From NCBI GenBank assembly GCA_027490915.1, contig JAIXXG010000026.1, forward strand, positions 1 through 59,054: a DNA stretch of 59,054 nucleotides, read 5' to 3'. The position numbers and the translations under genes were made by a program. Numbering within the stretch: the stretch's first letter is position 1; each line of letters begins with the position of its first letter. Under the pieces are notes generated by a model. The model worked only from the letters and a program-made list of their open reading frames with translations, ran no database searches and had not been told where the DNA came from. This document shows, piece after piece, positions 16,901 to 26,852 of the stretch. This DNA is from Microbacteriaceae bacterium (GTDB taxonomy: Bacteria; Actinomycetota; Actinomycetes; Actinomycetales; Microbacteriaceae).

Positions 16901-18501
16901 ATCGAGTCGAGCGGGGGGTTCGTCACCTGGGCGAACTGCTGCGTGAAGTAGTCGAACAGCAGCCGGGGACGGTCGGAGAGCACCGCGATCGGGGTGTCGG
17001 AGCCCATGGCACCGAGCGGCTCGGCACCCGACTTCGCCATCGGCGCGAGCAGAACCCGCACCTCCTCCTCGGTGTAGCCGAAGGTGCGCTGGCGCCGCAC
17101 GATGGACGCCGGCGTGTGCACGATGTGCTCGCGCTCGGGCAGGTCTTTCAGGTTGATGCGCTGGCCCTCGAGCCACTCGCCCCAGGGCTCCATGGCTGCC
17201 AGCTCGGACTTGATCTCGTCGTCCTCGATGAGGCGCCCGTTGACGGTGTCGACGAGGAACATCTTGCCCGGGCGCAGTCGGCCCTTGCGCACCACGCGGC
17301 TGGGCTCGACGTCGATCACGCCGATCTCGCTCGCGAGCACGATGAGGCCGTCGTCGGTGACGATGAACCGGCCGGGACGGAGACCGTTGCGGTCGAGCGT
17401 CGCCCCGACGAGATCGCCGTCGGTGAAGACGAGGGCCGCCGGGCCGTCCCACGGCTCCATGAGCATGCCGTGGTACTCGTAGAAGTCGCGTAGCGCGGGG
17501 TCGAGGTCGGTCTGGTTCTCCCACGCCTCCGGCACCATCATCATGATGGCGTGCGGCAGCGAGCGACCGCCGAGGTGCAGCAGCTCGACGACCTCATCGA
17601 AGCTGGCCGAGTCGCTGGCGCCGGGCGTGACGATGGGGAACACGTCGCGCAGGTCGCCGAGCAGCTCGGAGCGCAGCTGCGACTGGCGGGCCCGCATCCA
17701 GTTGCGGTTGCCCTGCACCGTGTTGATCTCGCCGTTGTGCGCGATCTGCCGGAACGGCTGTGCGAGCGGCCAGGAGGGGAAGGTGTTCGTGGAGTAGCGG
17801 GAGTGCACGAGCGCCAGCTTCGAGGCGAAGCGCTCGTCGCTGAGGTCGGGGTAGAAGGGCTCGAGCTGCAGCGTCGTGACCATGCCCTTGTAGACGAGCG
17901 TGCGGCTCGACAGCGACGGGAAGTACGAGCCCAGCTCGCGCTCGGCCCGCTTGCGGGCACGGAAGGTGAGACGGTCGAGCGCGATGCCGGCGAGGGGTTC
18001 TCCTGACTCGTCGGTGCGACGCGCGCGGAGGACGAGCTGCTCGAAGGCGGGCATCGCCTCGCGGGCGAGGGCTCCGATGAGGCTCGGGTCGATCGGAACC
18101 TCGCGCCACCCCAGAACCTCGAGGCCCTCCTGCTCGGCGATCGCCTCGATTCCCGCCTTCTCGCGGGCGCGCTCGTCGTCGCCGACCGGGAGGAACGCCG
18201 TGCCGATGGCGTACTGACCGACGGGAGGCAGCGCGAACGGCAGCACGGCGCGCAGGAAGGCGTCGGGGATCTGCGTGATGATGCCCGCGCCATCACCGGT
18301 GCCGGCATCCGAGCCCACGGCCCCGCGGTGTTCTAGGTTGCGGAGCGCGTCGAGGGCCGCCTGGATGATGTCGTGGCCAGCGGTGCCGCGGAGCGTGGCG
18401 ACCATGGCGAGCCCGCACGCGTCGTGCTCGCGCGACGGGTCGTACATGCCCTGGGCCGCGGGAACGCTCGAGAAGCGCTGCAGGGGGGAAGTGAGTTCCA
18501 T
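13924..18501 (-). CDS. gltB: Glutamate synthase large subunit
   Basis: GltB holds the glutaminase and synthase sites of glutamate synthase. At 1525 residues it is full length. The N-terminal class II amidotransferase domain has Cys29 in [10 protein letters not shown] as the nucleophile, so the first 28 residues are a propeptide to be removed. The FMN-binding synthase domain follows, with the [3Fe-4S] ligands in the [13 protein letters not shown] motif near 1130 and the HDGGTGASP loop. The C-terminal third is the GXGXG right-handed beta-helix (repeated G-x-x-G-x-x-x-G, e.g. [12 protein letters not shown]). The ATG at 18501 has GAGGA eight bases upstream and shares a base with the stop of a possible small upstream frame. 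It is coupled to gltD. Confidence 0.97.
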   Translation of the reverse strand: MELTSPLQRFSSVPAAQGMYDPSREHDACGLAMVATLRGTAGHDIIQAALDALRNLEHRGAVGSDAGTGDGAGIITQIPDAFLRAVLPFALPPVGQYAIGTAFLPVGDDERAREKAGIEAIAEQEGLEVLGWREVPIDPSLIGALAREAMPAFEQLVLRARRTDESGEPLAGIALDRLTFRARKRAERELGSYFPSLSSRTLVYKGMVTTLQLEPFYPDLSDERFASKLALVHSRYSTNTFPSWPLAQPFRQIAHNGEINTVQGNRNWMRARQSQLRSELLGDLRDVFPIVTPGASDSASFDEVVELLHLGGRSLPHAIMMMVPEAWENQTDLDPALRDFYEYHGMLMEPWDGPAALVFTDGDLVGATLDRNGLRPGRFIVTDDGLIVLASEIGVIDVEPSRVVRKGRLRPGKMFLVDTVNGRLIEDDEIKSELAAMEPWGEWLEGQRINLKDLPEREHIVHTPASIVRRQRTFGYTEEEVRVLLAPMAKSGAEPLGAMGSDTPIAVLSDRPRLLFDYFTQQFAQVTNPPLDSIREEVVTSMQVGLGPERNLLEATPRHARQVILDFPIIDNDELAKIQHIDPRPGSSLTTTIKGLYRVDKGPKALERRIEAMCAEVDDAIADGAEFIVLSDRDSTADLAPVPSLLMLAAVHHHLIRTEKRMQVGLIVEAGDVREVHHCAVLIGYGASAINPYLAMETVENLVRSGMITGITPEKAVRNVIKALGKGVLKIMSKMGISTVASYGGAQAFEAVGLSQEFVDRYFTGTTSVLGGVGIDTVARENAARHALAYPATAPANPHERLQTGGEYQWRREGPPHLFNPETVFRLQHATRAKRYDIFREYTRAVDEQAENLMTLRGLFRLKTEERSPVPLDEVESVESIIRRFTTGAMSMGAISPEMHETLAIAMNRIGGRSNTGEGGESPERLLDPEKRSAIKQVASGRFGVTSLYLTHADDIQIKMAQGAKPGEGGQLPANKVYPWIARLRHGTPGVGLISPPPHHDIYSIEDLKQLIFDLKRSNPSARVHVKLVSQSGIGAVAAGVAKAKADVVLISGHDGGTGASPLNSLKHAGTPWELGLAEAQQTLMLNNMRGRVTVQADGQMKTGRDVIVAALLGAEEFGFATAPMVVSGCILMRVCHLDTCPVGVATQNPELRKRFTGTPEFVITFMEFLAEEVREYLAALGFRSLEEAIGRADLLDVDRAVRHWKADGLDLTPILSGPVFGEDAPRTKREEQDHELEEHFDNELIRLSADALDHGAPVRIDLPVRNTERAVGTMLGHHVTKRYGEHGLAPDTIDVTLTGAAGQSLGAFMPRGITLRLSGDSNDYVGKGLSGGRIIVRPPRDAVFHAERNVIAGNVIGYGATSGELFIRGIVGERFLVRNSGATAVVEGVGDHALEYMTGGTAVILGTTGRNLGAGMSGGVAYVHDLRRERVNAEALASGELELLPLDADDRAIVTGLLRQHHDETESALAARLLGEGDAALDRFVKVLPRDFAAVLATRQTALDEGLDPDGDIVWGRILEVTGG

Positions 18502-18614
18502 CAGACCGTCCTCACGGTGGTGCGCAATACATGTGGGACGTCGCTGGCCCGGGGAATGGGCGTGCGCTCGGAGAGCGCCGCAGATGCCGGATCGAGTGTG
18601 GTGGCGATCCTCAT
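18501..18614 (-). CDS. Possible 37-codon upstream reading frame coupled to gltB
   Basis: In the 150-base gltB leader a frame of 37 codons begins with ATG at 18614, two bases after a strong ribosome-binding sequence GGGAGG (18617-18622), and ends with a TGA that overlaps the gltB ATG by one base (TGATG). That geometry is typical of translational coupling. Against it: the spacer is very short, third-position GC is about 78% (lower than in neighbouring genes), and the peptide resembles no family I know. It holds no run of glutamate, glutamine or other obvious regulatory codons. It may be a leader peptide controlling gltB, or simply a leader RNA with a chance frame. Confidence 0.3.
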   Translation of the reverse strand: MRIATTLDPASAALSERTPIPRASDVPHVLRTTVRTV

Positions 18615-18651
18615 CACCTCCCGTGGAGCTCGGTGAGGAGTACGGGGGGTG

Positions 18652-19671
18652 TCACGGCTTCGCGGCGGACCCGCTTGTGGCGTCGGTCGTGCCGGAGGCA
18701 CCGGCGGCGACGGGAGCCTCATTGCCCTCGTCGTCGGAGTCGGTGTAGACGTCTTCGGAGTCTACCCCAGCAGTCGGCGACCACTCGCGACCCGCGACGT
18801 ACGGCGACGGCTCGAGGCCGGTGTGCCGCCTCGACTGCACCACGATGATCAGGATGCCGATGACGACCGCGATCCACGCGCCCCAGACGTTGACCCGGAT
18901 GCCCAGGAAGAGCTCGCTCGGGTCGAGGCGGATCGACTCGAAGACGCTGCGGCCCGTGCCGTACCAGATCAGGTAGATGCCGAGCTGCTTGCCCCACTGC
19001 AGCACGAAGCGGCGCGCGAGCAGCAGGATGACGATCGCACCGGTGACGTTCCACACGATCTCGTAGAGGAACGTCGGGTGGAAGAGCGTGTCGTCGGGGA
19101 GCCCGACGGGGATCGCATCGTTCGGACGGTCGATCTCGAGGCCCCACGGCAGATCGGTCGGCAGACCGAAGAGCTCCTGGTTGAACCAGTTGCCGAGACG
19201 GCCGAACGCCTGGGCGAGCAGCAGGCCCGGCGCGAGCGCGTCGGCGAACGACCAGAAGCGGATGCCCGTCACACGGCACCCGATCCAGACGCCGAGAGCG
19301 CCGCCGATCAGGGCGCCGAAGATCGCCATGCCGCCCTCCCAGATGTAGAGAGTGCGCAGCAGGTCGGCCCCGGGGAAGAAATAGTCGTCGGGGTGCGTCA
19401 GCACGTGGTAGACCCGGCCGCCGATGATGCCGAACGGCACCGCGAAGAGGGCGATGTCGAGGGTGATCCACGGCTCTGCACCGCGAGCGGTCAGCCGGTG
19501 GTTGGTGAGGACGACCGCGACGACGATGCCGGCGAGGATGCAGAGCGCGTAGGCGTAGATGTTCACGTCGAGCGGGAACCACGTGAGCCCGATGTCGCGC
19601 AGCCACTGGCCGAGATTGAAGACCTGCCACTCGGGGGGCGGGCTCGGGATGCTCATGGGCACGATCACGTC
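18652..19671 (-). CDS. lgt: Prolipoprotein diacylglyceryl transferase
   Basis: Lgt transfers diacylglycerol from phosphatidylglycerol to the lipobox cysteine of prelipoproteins in the cytoplasmic membrane. About seven hydrophobic helices are visible, and the signature GRLGNWFNQELFGLPTDLPW lies near residue 160, containing the conserved arginine, asparagines and glutamate. The C-terminus carries a roughly 45-residue polar, acidic extension ending in alanine/threonine/serine-rich sequence, probably disordered. I start it at the GTG at 19671 (339 residues) because AGAAAGG sits nine bases upstream; the ATG at 19656 (334 residues) is the alternative but has no ribosome-binding site. It has its own promoter-like hexamer overlapping the trpA stop. 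Confidence 0.95.
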   Translation of the reverse strand, partial: DVIVPMSIPSPPPEWQVFNLGQWLRDIGLTWFPLDVNIYAYALCILAGIVVAVVLTNHRLTARGAEPWITLDIALFAVPFGIIGGRVYHVLTHPDDYFFPGADLLRTLYIWEGGMAIFGALIGGALGVWIGCRVTGIRFWSFADALAPGLLLAQAFGRLGNWFNQELFGLPTDLPWGLEIDRPNDAIPVGLPDDTLFHPTFLYEIVWNVTGAIVILLLARRFVLQWGKQLGIYLIWYGTGRSVFESIRLDPSELFLGIRVNVWGAWIAVVIGILIIVVQSRRHTGLEPSPYVAGREWSPTAGVDSEDVYTDSDDEGNEAPVAAGASGTTDATSGSAAKP

Positions 19672-19699
19672 GTCAGACCTTTCTGCGGGGGCACCGGCC

Positions 19700-19705
19700 A
19701 GCCTA
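19700..19705 (-). promoter_or_regulatory. -10 element TAGGCT of lgt, overlapping trpA stop
   Basis: TAGGCTGGCC begins with the TAG stop codon of trpA (19703-19705). A transcript starting near 19693 would carry a leader of about 22 bases containing the lgt ribosome-binding site, so lgt can be made apart from the trp genes. Confidence 0.55.
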
Positions 19706-20485
19706 GCGCCGGGTGCCGGAGGCGAGCGCGCGCGCGACGGCGGCGACGCCCTCGACCCCGCCCTCCTCGAGAGCGGCGACCAGGCGCGAGCCGACGATCG
19801 CTCCGTCAGCGTACGAGAGCACATCGGCGACCTGGTCGGCCGTCGAGATGCCCAGCCCGACGCAGGCGCTCGCGGCGCCCGCATCGCGAAGGCGCGAGAC
19901 GACACCGCGCGCCGCGGCATCCACGTCGGCGCGCGCGCCCGTGATGCCCATCGTGGAGACGGCGTAGACGAACCCGCGGCTCGCCTCCACGGCCTGCCGC
20001 ATGCGCGCGTCGCTCGATGAGGGCGCGGCGAGGAAGACGCGGTCGAGATCGTGGTCGGTCGACGCGGCCATCCACTCGGCGGCCTCATCGGGGATCAGAT
20101 CGGGCGTGATGAGTCCCGCTCCCCCGGCGTTCTGGAGGTCGGTCGCGAAGCGCTCGACCCCGTACTGCACGACGGGGTTCCAGTAGGTCATCACGAGCAC
20201 CGGTGCATCGACGCGCGAGCGGATGCGCTCGACCGCCTCGAAACCGTGACGCAGCCGAAACCCGTTGGCCAGGGCCGTCTGGGTCGCGCGCTGGATCATG
20301 GCGCCGTCCATGACCGGGTCGCTGTAGGGCAGCCCGAGCTCGAGCACGTCGACGCCGTTCTCGAGCAGCGCGACCGCAGCATCGACGCTCGTGTCGAGGT
20401 CGGGGAACCCGACAGGCAGGTAGCCGATGAGGGCTCCCGCGGCCTCGTCGTTGCGGGTGCGGATCGTGTCTTCGACCTGGCTCAC
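19703..20485 (-). CDS. trpA: Tryptophan synthase alpha chain
   Basis: TrpA splits indole-3-glycerol phosphate into indole and glyceraldehyde 3-phosphate and channels indole to TrpB. The 260-residue TIM barrel has GYLPVGFPD near residue 23, the catalytic glutamate in [11 protein letters not shown] near 50, the catalytic aspartate in the following [11 protein letters not shown] helix, and the phosphate-binding glycines ([17 protein letters not shown]) at the C-terminus. The start overlaps the trpB stop by four bases. Residue numbers are approximate. Confidence 0.96.
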   Translation of the reverse strand: MSQVEDTIRTRNDEAAGALIGYLPVGFPDLDTSVDAAVALLENGVDVLELGLPYSDPVMDGAMIQRATQTALANGFRLRHGFEAVERIRSRVDAPVLVMTYWNPVVQYGVERFATDLQNAGGAGLITPDLIPDEAAEWMAASTDHDLDRVFLAAPSSSDARMRQAVEASRGFVYAVSTMGITGARADVDAAARGVVSRLRDAGAASACVGLGISTADQVADVLSYADGAIVGSRLVAALEEGGVEGVAAVARALASGTRR

Positions 20486-21702
20486 GCGTGCTCCCCCTCC
20501 GCCGCGGCCGCGTCGAGCAGGCCGAAGTAGCGGGCGGCGGTCTCCATGTCTTTGTCGCCGCGCCCGCTCAGCGAGACGAGCACGATGCCCTCGGGCCCGA
20601 GCTCCCGGCCCAGTTCGAGAGCCCCGTGCAGCGCGTGCGCGGTCTCGATGGCCGGGATGATGCCCTCGGTGCGGCTCAGCAGGCGCAGAGCATCCATCGC
20701 CTGCGCGTCGGTGACGGGCCGGTACTCGGCGCGCCCGATGTCGGCGAGCCAGGCATGCTCGGGGCCGACGCCCGGGTAGTCGAGGCCCGCGGAGATGGAG
20801 TGCGACTCCATCGTCTGGCCGTCGTCGTCCTGCAGCATCAGGCTGCGCGCGCCGTGCAGCACGCCCGGGCGGCCCTTGGTGATGGTCGCTGCGTGGAAGG
20901 GCGTGTCGACGCCGTCGCCGGCCGCCTCATTGCCGACCAGCCGCACACCCTCGTCGTCGAGGAAGGCGTGGAAGATGCCCATGGCGTTGCTGCCGCCGCC
21001 GACGCACGCGACGACCGCGTCGGGCAGACGGCCCGTGAGGGCCAGCACCTGCTCGCGCGCCTCGATGCCGATGACCGAATGGAAGTCGCGCACCATCGTC
21101 GGGAACGGATGCGGGCCGGCGACCGTGCCGAGCAGGTAGTGGGTGGTCTCGACATTGGCCACCCAGTCGCGCAGCGCCTCGTTGATCGCGTCCTTGAGCG
21201 TGCGCGATCCGACGGTGACCGGGACGACCTCCGCACCGAGCAGCTTCATGCGCGCCACGTTGAGCGCCTGCCGCTGCGTGTCGACCTCGCCCATGTAGAC
21301 GACGCACTCGAGCCCGAACAGGGCGGCCGCGGTCGCGCTCGCGACGCCGTGCTGCCCGGCACCCGTCTCGGCGATGATGCGCGTCTTGCCGAGCCGCTTC
21401 GCGAGCAGCGCCTGGCCGAGAACGTTGTTGATCTTGTGGCTGCCCGTGTGGTTCAGGTCTTCGCGCTTGAGGATGATGCGCGCGCCGCCGGCGTGCTCGG
21501 CGAAGCGCTTCGCCTCGGTGATGATCGAGGGGCGGCCCGTGTAGGTGCGGTGCAGCTCGTCGAGCTCAGCCGCGAACGTCGGGTCGGCCTTCGCCTGCTG
21601 GTAGGCCGAATCGAGCTCATCGAGGGCCGCGATGAGCGACTCGGGAACGAAACGCCCGCCGAAACCGCCGAAGTAGGGCCCGACCTGATCGCGCAGCTTC
21701 AT
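20482..21702 (-). CDS. trpB: Tryptophan synthase beta chain
   Basis: TrpB condenses indole with serine in a pyridoxal-phosphate reaction. The 406-residue chain shows the N-terminal [16 protein letters not shown], the cofactor lysine in [11 protein letters not shown] near residue 93, the phosphate-binding loop [11 protein letters not shown] near 239, and [16 protein letters not shown]. It is the normal TrpB1 type that pairs with TrpA, not the stand-alone TrpB2. Four-base overlaps join it to trpC upstream and trpA downstream, so the three are translationally coupled. Confidence 0.97.
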   Translation of the reverse strand: MKLRDQVGPYFGGFGGRFVPESLIAALDELDSAYQQAKADPTFAAELDELHRTYTGRPSIITEAKRFAEHAGGARIILKREDLNHTGSHKINNVLGQALLAKRLGKTRIIAETGAGQHGVASATAAALFGLECVVYMGEVDTQRQALNVARMKLLGAEVVPVTVGSRTLKDAINEALRDWVANVETTHYLLGTVAGPHPFPTMVRDFHSVIGIEAREQVLALTGRLPDAVVACVGGGSNAMGIFHAFLDDEGVRLVGNEAAGDGVDTPFHAATITKGRPGVLHGARSLMLQDDDGQTMESHSISAGLDYPGVGPEHAWLADIGRAEYRPVTDAQAMDALRLLSRTEGIIPAIETAHALHGALELGRELGPEGIVLVSLSGRGDKDMETAARYFGLLDAAAAEGEHA

Positions 21703-22475
21703 GAGATCGCCCGGAATTCTCTCAGGGCGGCGACGGGGTCGCCACCGGTGACCAGTGCCTCGCCGACCAGCACCACGTCGGCTCCTGCTCGACGGTAGTG
21801 CTCGACGTCTGCGACCCCGCTGACAGCCGACTCGGCGATGCGAACCGTCCCCTCCGGGATGCTCGGCGCGAGCCGCCCGAACAGGTCGCGGTCGAGCTCG
21901 AAGGTCGAGAGGTCGCGGGCGTTCACGCCGATGACGCTCGCGCCCAGGTCGACCGCACGGCGCACCTCATCGGCGTCGTGGGTCTCGACGAGCGGGGTCA
22001 TGGCGAGCTCGAGGATGAGCGCGTGCAGCGCGCTGAGGGTGGCATCGTCGAGCGCGGCGACGATGAGCAGCACGAGATCGGCACCGGCCGCCCGCGCCTC
22101 GAGCACCTGATAGGGCTCGGCGATGAAGTCCTTCCGCAGCACCGGGATGTCGACGGCGGCGCGCACCGCCTCGAGATCGGCGAGGCTGCCGCCGAAGCGG
22201 CGCTCCTCGGTCAGCACGCTGATCGCCGAGGCGCCGCCCTCGGCGTACTGGCGGGCCAGAGCGGCGGGATCGGTGATCGCGGCGAGCGGACCGCGCGAGG
22301 GGCTGGCCCGCTTGACCTCGGCGATGACCTTGATGGTGTCGCCGCGCCGCAGCGCGGCATGCGCATCGAGGGCGGGCGTGCGGTTCAGCGCCGCGCGCTC
22401 GACCTCGGCGAGCGGGCGCGCCTCACGGCGCCGCGCGGCGTCGTCGAGCGCGCCGGCGACCAGACCGTCGAGCAC
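21699..22475 (-). CDS. trpC: Indole-3-glycerol phosphate synthase
   Basis: TrpC closes the indole ring of carboxyphenylamino-deoxyribulose phosphate with loss of CO2 and water. The 258-residue TIM barrel contains the signature [13 protein letters not shown] near residues 50-62 (catalytic lysine), VLRKDFI near 113, and [28 protein letters not shown] at the phosphate-binding end. No PRA isomerase (TrpF) domain is fused. The GTG start at 22475 directly abuts the TAG stop of the HGxxPAAW gene with no intervening base. Confidence 0.96.
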   Translation of the reverse strand: MLDGLVAGALDDAARRREARPLAEVERAALNRTPALDAHAALRRGDTIKVIAEVKRASPSRGPLAAITDPAALARQYAEGGASAISVLTEERRFGGSLADLEAVRAAVDIPVLRKDFIAEPYQVLEARAAGADLVLLIVAALDDATLSALHALILELAMTPLVETHDADEVRRAVDLGASVIGVNARDLSTFELDRDLFGRLAPSIPEGTVRIAESAVSGVADVEHYRRAGADVVLVGEALVTGGDPVAALREFRAIS

Positions 22476-22706
22476 CTAGGAGTGCGCCTTCGGCTGGTAC
22501 TTGGGGCCCTTCACGCCGTACCCGGCCTTGGCCATGATGCCGCCGATGATCCAGCCGCCGAGCACCACACCGGCGCTCGCCCAGACGAGCCAGGCCTCCT
22601 CGAAGAAGAACGCGACCGTGCCGACCGTGAAGCCCAGGAGCATGATCGTGACGGCCGTCCAGGCGGCGGGCGAGTGTCCGTGGCCGGGGTCGTTCTGCGC
22701 GTTCAT
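22476..22706 (-). CDS. HGxxPAAW family small membrane protein
   Basis: A 76-residue protein named for its motif, here HGHSPAAW at residues 9-16, followed by two hydrophobic helices (about 17-38 and 40-60) and a lysine-rich C-terminus (GYGVKGPKYQPK). Its function is unknown. The ATG at 22706 has AGGAGA with a four-base spacer. It sits between the TrpM-like gene and trpC, its usual place in actinobacterial trp operons, which suggests a link to tryptophan metabolism, but nothing in the sequence proves this. Its stop directly abuts trpC. Confidence 0.88.
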   Translation of the reverse strand: MNAQNDPGHGHSPAAWTAVTIMLLGFTVGTVAFFFEEAWLVWASAGVVLGGWIIGGIMAKAGYGVKGPKYQPKAHS

Positions 22707-22742
22707 CGTCTCTCCTGAGGGGGTCGAGGGTTCGTGTCGAGT

Positions 22743-23363
22743 CTATCGTGCTGTCGGGTCGTCGCCGTCGCTGAGGGCGTCCCACGCGTCCAGGCGATCG
22801 AGCCGCTGCGCGCCGTCGGCGGGCGCGGTGCGCACCGCGTCATACCGGCGCGAGCGGGCCGGCCACCGCGTGGCCGTGGCGGCGATGGCGAGACCGATGA
22901 GCACCGCCGCGGCTCCCGCGGCGATCGCGGCCCCGGGCCAGGTCGTCGTGGAGAGCTGCTCCACGATCGGGCGCACGGCCTCGACACCGGCGACCCCCGT
23001 CGCCTCGGTGATGCGCGGCGCGGCGGCCGCGAGCGGATCGGAGAGCACGAGAGCGCCCGAGGCGGCGATGCCGGCCCCGAGCAGCGCCTGCAGCAGGCCG
23101 AGGATCACCCGGAACACCGGCCCGGCCAGGGCCAGCGCCCCGACGAGGGCGAGGGCCGCGAGAGCCAGCGGCGGGAGCGCCGGCGCGGCGACGTCGCCTC
23201 CGGCGACGACGACGCGGCCATCGTCGAGCGTCGCGAGCACCCAGGGCTGCGACCACGCGAGGAAGGCCGCCGCGGCGGCCACCACGGGCAGCAGCAGGGC
23301 GAGCATCCGGATGCGGCGCGCCCGCCCGTCGGCCGGCGCGACGCCGACGTCCCGCCCGCTCAT
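22743..23363 (-). CDS. Trp biosynthesis-associated membrane protein
   Basis: A 206-residue membrane protein of the family found immediately downstream of trpE in many actinobacteria. Hydrophobic segments are visible at about 20-40, 65-95, 97-112 and 142-162; the loops are alanine/glycine-rich and the C-terminal 40 residues are polar with many aspartates and arginines. The motif FLAWSQPWV near residue 34 is typical of the family. The role is unknown; a part in tryptophan transport or in anchoring the pathway has only context behind it. The start overlaps the trpE stop by four bases. Confidence 0.85.
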   Translation of the reverse strand: MSGRDVGVAPADGRARRIRMLALLLPVVAAAAAFLAWSQPWVLATLDDGRVVVAGGDVAAPALPPLALAALALVGALALAGPVFRVILGLLQALLGAGIAASGALVLSDPLAAAAPRITEATGVAGVEAVRPIVEQLSTTTWPGAAIAAGAAAVLIGLAIAATATRWPARSRRYDAVRTAPADGAQRLDRLDAWDALSDGDDPTAR

Positions 23364-24880
23364 CGGTCGCCCCGCCGCAGGGCGTTCGCGATGGCGACGG
23401 CGCGCAGCGGAGCCGCGGCCTTCGACAGGGTTTCCTGGAACTCGGCCTCGGGCACCGAGTCAGCCACGAGCCCGGCCCCGGCCTGCACGCGGGCGACGCC
23501 GTCGGCGAGGTAGGCCGTGCGGATCGCGATCGCGAGGTCGAGGTCGCCGGAGAAGGCGAAGTAGCCCACCACTCCCCCGTAGACGCCGCGTCGGGCGGGC
23601 TCGAGCTCGTCGATGATCTGCAGCGCCCGCGGCTTCGGCGCTCCGCTGAGCGTCCCCGCGGGGAAGGTCGCCCGGAAGACGTCGATCGGCGAGGCGTCGT
23701 CGCGGAGGTCGCCCTCGACGCTCGAGACGAGGTGCATGATGTGGCTGAAGCGCTCGACCTGCATGAACTCGGTGACCTCGACGGTGCCCGCGCGGCACAC
23801 CTTCGACAGGTCGTTGCGGCCCAGGTCGACGAGCATGAGGTGCTCCGCCTGCTCTTTGCGGTCGGCGAGCAGCTCGTCGGCGAGCTCGCCGTCGCGCTCG
23901 GGCGTCTCGCCGCGCGGCCGGGAGCCCGCGATGGGGTGGGTGTACGCGCGGCCCCGCGTGACCTTGACGAGGGCCTCCGGCGAGGAGCCGACGATCGCGT
24001 ACGGCTCGCCCGCGGCCGTCTCGAGCGCGAGGGCGTACATGTAGGGCGAGGGGTTGAGGGCGCGCAGCACCCGGTAGACGTCGAGCGGCGAGGCGGTGAG
24101 CTCGTGGTCGAAGCGCTGGCCGATGACGACCTGGAAGACATCGCCGTCGCGGATGAACTGCTTCGAGCGCTCGACCGCGGCGAGGTACTCGGCGGGCGTC
24201 GAGCGGTGGTGAGGATGCGGCGCGGTCGCGAGATCGATCGCGGCGACGCCGGGCTCGGCCGGGGCGGCGAGGGCGGCCTCGAGGGCATCGAGCCGCTGCT
24301 GGGCATCCGCCCACAGCGCGTCGTCGTCGTCGGTGCCGTCGGCGAGGGCGCTCGCGATCAGCGAGACGGTGCCCTGTCGGTGATCCATGACGATGAGCTC
24401 GCTCACGAACGCCATCGCGAGCTCGGGGCACGGGAAGTCGCTCGGCGGCGCATCCGGCAGGTTCTCGACCTGACGCACGGCATCCCAGCCGATGAAGCCG
24501 ACGAGTCCGCCGGTGAGCGGCGGGTGGCCCGGCACCTCGGGCGAGCGCCACCGCGCGTAGAGCGTGTCGAGCGCCTCGAGCGTGGCCGACGGAACGTCCC
24601 CTCCGAAGGCGCGCTCGGCCGGCAGCGTCGTCGGCAGCCAGACCGCCTGCCCGGCGTGCTCGGTGAGCACCCCGAACGAGCGCACCCCGATGAACGAGTA
24701 CCGCGACCAGATGCCGCCCTGCTCGGCCGACTCGAGCAGGAATCCGCCCGTGCGGCCCTCCGCGAGCGACCGGTACAGCCCGACAGGCGTCAGCGCGTCG
24801 GCGAACAGGGTGCGGATGACCGGCACGACCCGCGCGGTGCGCGCCTGGGCCGCGAACTCCTCGCGCGTGGTCGTCGTCAT
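23360..24880 (-). CDS. trpE: Anthranilate synthase component I
   Basis: TrpE makes anthranilate from chorismate with ammonia supplied by a glutaminase partner. The 506-residue protein has the tryptophan feedback-binding motif LLES near residue 49 and the chorismate-binding domain in the second half, including [19 protein letters not shown], the [10 protein letters not shown] signature and the final [12 protein letters not shown] glutaminase partner (TrpG) and TrpD/TrpF are not in this window. The start overlaps hisI by four bases, joining the trp genes to the his genes. The LLES motif suggests end-product inhibition. Confidence 0.96.
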   Translation of the reverse strand: MTTTTREEFAAQARTARVVPVIRTLFADALTPVGLYRSLAEGRTGGFLLESAEQGGIWSRYSFIGVRSFGVLTEHAGQAVWLPTTLPAERAFGGDVPSATLEALDTLYARWRSPEVPGHPPLTGGLVGFIGWDAVRQVENLPDAPPSDFPCPELAMAFVSELIVMDHRQGTVSLIASALADGTDDDDALWADAQQRLDALEAALAAPAEPGVAAIDLATAPHPHHRSTPAEYLAAVERSKQFIRDGDVFQVVIGQRFDHELTASPLDVYRVLRALNPSPYMYALALETAAGEPYAIVGSSPEALVKVTRGRAYTHPIAGSRPRGETPERDGELADELLADRKEQAEHLMLVDLGRNDLSKVCRAGTVEVTEFMQVERFSHIMHLVSSVEGDLRDDASPIDVFRATFPAGTLSGAPKPRALQIIDELEPARRGVYGGVVGYFAFSGDLDLAIAIRTAYLADGVARVQAGAGLVADSVPEAEFQETLSKAAAPLRAVAIANALRRGDR

Positions 24881-25236
24881 GCGTCACCGCCGACGACGGG
24901 GGCGAGCGGGTCGACGTCGAAGCACGACCGCGCGCCGGTGTGGCAGGCGACACCGACCTGGTGCACCTGCACCAGCAGGGTGTCGCCGTCGCAGTCGAGG
25001 GCCGCGCCGCGCACGAGCTGGATGTGCCCGCTGGTGTCGCCCTTGCGCCAGTACTCCTGCCGCGAGCGGCTCCAGAACGTCACACGCCCCTCGGTCAGCG
25101 TGCGCCGCAGGGCTTCCGCGTCCATCCAGCCGACCATGAGCACCTCGCGGGTGTCGTGCTGCTGGATGACCGCTGGAAGCAGTCCCGCTCCGTCGAAGCG
25201 GGCCCGCTCGATCACAGCGGCGACGGTGTCGGTCAT
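24877..25236 (-). CDS. hisI: Phosphoribosyl-AMP cyclohydrolase
   Basis: HisI opens the adenine ring of phosphoribosyl-AMP in the third step of histidine synthesis. At 119 residues it is the stand-alone enzyme without a fused HisE domain. The metal-binding residues are in [21 protein letters not shown] (aspartates and a cysteine near 78-97) and [20 protein letters not shown] and [13 protein letters not shown] are family landmarks. The ATG at 25236 overlaps the hisF stop by four bases. Confidence 0.96.
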   Translation of the reverse strand: MTDTVAAVIERARFDGAGLLPAVIQQHDTREVLMVGWMDAEALRRTLTEGRVTFWSRSRQEYWRKGDTSGHIQLVRGAALDCDGDTLLVQVHQVGVACHTGARSCFDVDPLAPVVGGDA

Positions 25237-25994
25237 CGCACGTCCATCCCTTCCGCGCGCAGCGCGTCTTTCACCTGACCGACGGTCAGCTCGCCGTTGT
25301 GGAATACGCTCGCCGCGAGCACCGCGTGGGCTCCCGCGCGGATCGCGGGCGCGAAGTGCTCGAGCGCTCCCGCGCCGCCGGAGGCGATGACCGGCACCGT
25401 CGACACCGCGGCGATCTCCGCGATCAGTTCGAGATCGAAGCCGCTCTTCGTGCCGTCGGCATCGATCGAGTTGACGAGCAGCTCGCCCGCGCCGCGCTCG
25501 ATGCCCTCGCGAGCCCAGGCGATCGCGTCGATGGCGGTGCGCTCGCGGCCCCCGTGGGTCGTGACGACGAAGCCGGTCTCGGCCGACGGGTCGCGGGTCA
25601 CGTCGAGCGACAGCACGCACACCTGCGCCCCGAACCGATCGGCGATCTCACCGATCAGCGCGGGCCGCTGGATGGCGGCGGAGTTGACGCCGATCTTGTC
25701 GGCGCCGTGCTGCAGCAGCCGGGCGACATCGTCGACGGCCCGCACCCCGCCTCCGACTGTGAGCGGGATGAAGACCTGCTCCGCGGTGGCGCGCACGAGG
25801 TCGAACATCGTCTCGCGGTTGTCCACCGTGGCCTTGACGTCGAGGAACGTGACCTCGTCGGCGCCCTGCTCGTAGTAGGTGCGGGCAAGCTCGATCGGAT
25901 CGCCGGCGTCGCGCAGATTGAGGAAGTTGACCCCCTTCACGACGCGGCCCGCCGCCACATCGAGGCACGGGATGACCCGGACGGCGACGCTCAT
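25233..25994 (-). CDS. hisF: Imidazole glycerol phosphate synthase subunit HisF
   Basis: HisF is the cyclase subunit that, with ammonia from HisH, forms imidazole glycerol phosphate and AICAR. The 253-residue TIM barrel begins [19 protein letters not shown] with catalytic Asp near 12, and has [11 protein letters not shown] near 82, the second catalytic aspartate in [13 protein letters not shown] near 131, and [11 protein letters not shown]. HisH is not in the window. The ATG shares one base with the hisG stop (TGATG). Confidence 0.97.
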   Translation of the reverse strand: MSVAVRVIPCLDVAAGRVVKGVNFLNLRDAGDPIELARTYYEQGADEVTFLDVKATVDNRETMFDLVRATAEQVFIPLTVGGGVRAVDDVARLLQHGADKIGVNSAAIQRPALIGEIADRFGAQVCVLSLDVTRDPSAETGFVVTTHGGRERTAIDAIAWAREGIERGAGELLVNSIDADGTKSGFDLELIAEIAAVSTVPVIASGGAGALEHFAPAIRAGAHAVLAASVFHNGELTVGQVKDALRAEGMDVR

Positions 25995-26833
25995 CAGATG
26001 CGCGCGGCGTGGATCGAGCTGACCAGGATCGCCCGCGCCCCGAGCTCGTAGAGCTCGTCCATGACGTGGTTGGTCTCGTCGCGCGGCACCATCGCGCGCA
26101 CCGCGACCCACGAGCCGTCGGCCAGCGGCGACACCGTCGGCGACTCGAGGCCGGGCGTGATCGCCGTGGCGCGCTCGAGCAGCTCGGCCGGCAGGTCGTA
26201 GTCCATCAGCACGTACTGCCGGGCGACGAGCACGCCCTGGAGGCGGCGTTGCAGGGTCGCGATGCCGGCGCGCTCGGGCTGGGCGCTGATGAGCACCGCG
26301 GTCGATTCGAGGATCACGGGCCCGACGATCTCGAGACCCTGCGCGCGCAGCGTGGAGCCGGTCGACACGACGTCGGCCACCGCATCCGCCACGCCCAGCC
26401 TCACCGCGGACTCGACGGCTCCGTCGAGACGGATGAGGGTCGCGGTGACGCCGTGGCGGGCGAGGAAGTCGCCGACGAGCCCCGGGTAGCTCGTCGCGAC
26501 CCGGAGGCCGGCGAGGTCATCGAGACTGCTCACGGCTCCGGGCGGGGCCGCGAAGCGGAAGGTCGAGCCGCCGAAGTCGAGGGACTGGATCTCGACGGCC
26601 GCTGAGCCCGAGTCGAGCAGCAGGTCACGACCGGTGATGCCGACGTCGAGCGCCCCCGAACCGACATACGTGGCGATGTCGCGCGGGCGCAGGTAGAAGA
26701 ACTCGACGCCGTTGCGCGGGTCGGCGACGGTGAGCGCGCGCGGATCACGGCGCCCCGCATACCCCGCCTCGACGAGCATCTCGACAGCGGTCTCGGAGAG
26801 CGACCCCTTGTTGGGTACCGCGATTCTCAGCAT
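25994..26833 (-). CDS. hisG: ATP phosphoribosyltransferase (long form)
   Basis: HisG joins ATP and PRPP in the first committed step of histidine synthesis. The 279 residues mark it as the long form with a C-terminal regulatory ACT-like domain (about 205-279), which normally gives histidine feedback inhibition without HisZ. The catalytic part begins [14 protein letters not shown] and has [12 protein letters not shown] near 75 and the PRPP-loop [19 protein letters not shown] near 165. The ATG at 26833 is preceded by GAAGAGA. A 10-bp hairpin lies between it and hisE. Confidence 0.96.
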   Translation of the reverse strand: MLRIAVPNKGSLSETAVEMLVEAGYAGRRDPRALTVADPRNGVEFFYLRPRDIATYVGSGALDVGITGRDLLLDSGSAAVEIQSLDFGGSTFRFAAPPGAVSSLDDLAGLRVATSYPGLVGDFLARHGVTATLIRLDGAVESAVRLGVADAVADVVSTGSTLRAQGLEIVGPVILESTAVLISAQPERAGIATLQRRLQGVLVARQYVLMDYDLPAELLERATAITPGLESPTVSPLADGSWVAVRAMVPRDETNHVMDELYELGARAILVSSIHAARI

Positions 26834-26852
26834 GGTGGTCTCTTCGTGTGCG

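Noticed and set aside
24877-25236. A tryptophan leader peptide or T-box before trpE
   Set aside because: trpE overlaps hisI by four bases, so there is no leader; I see no Trp-codon run or T-box sequence.
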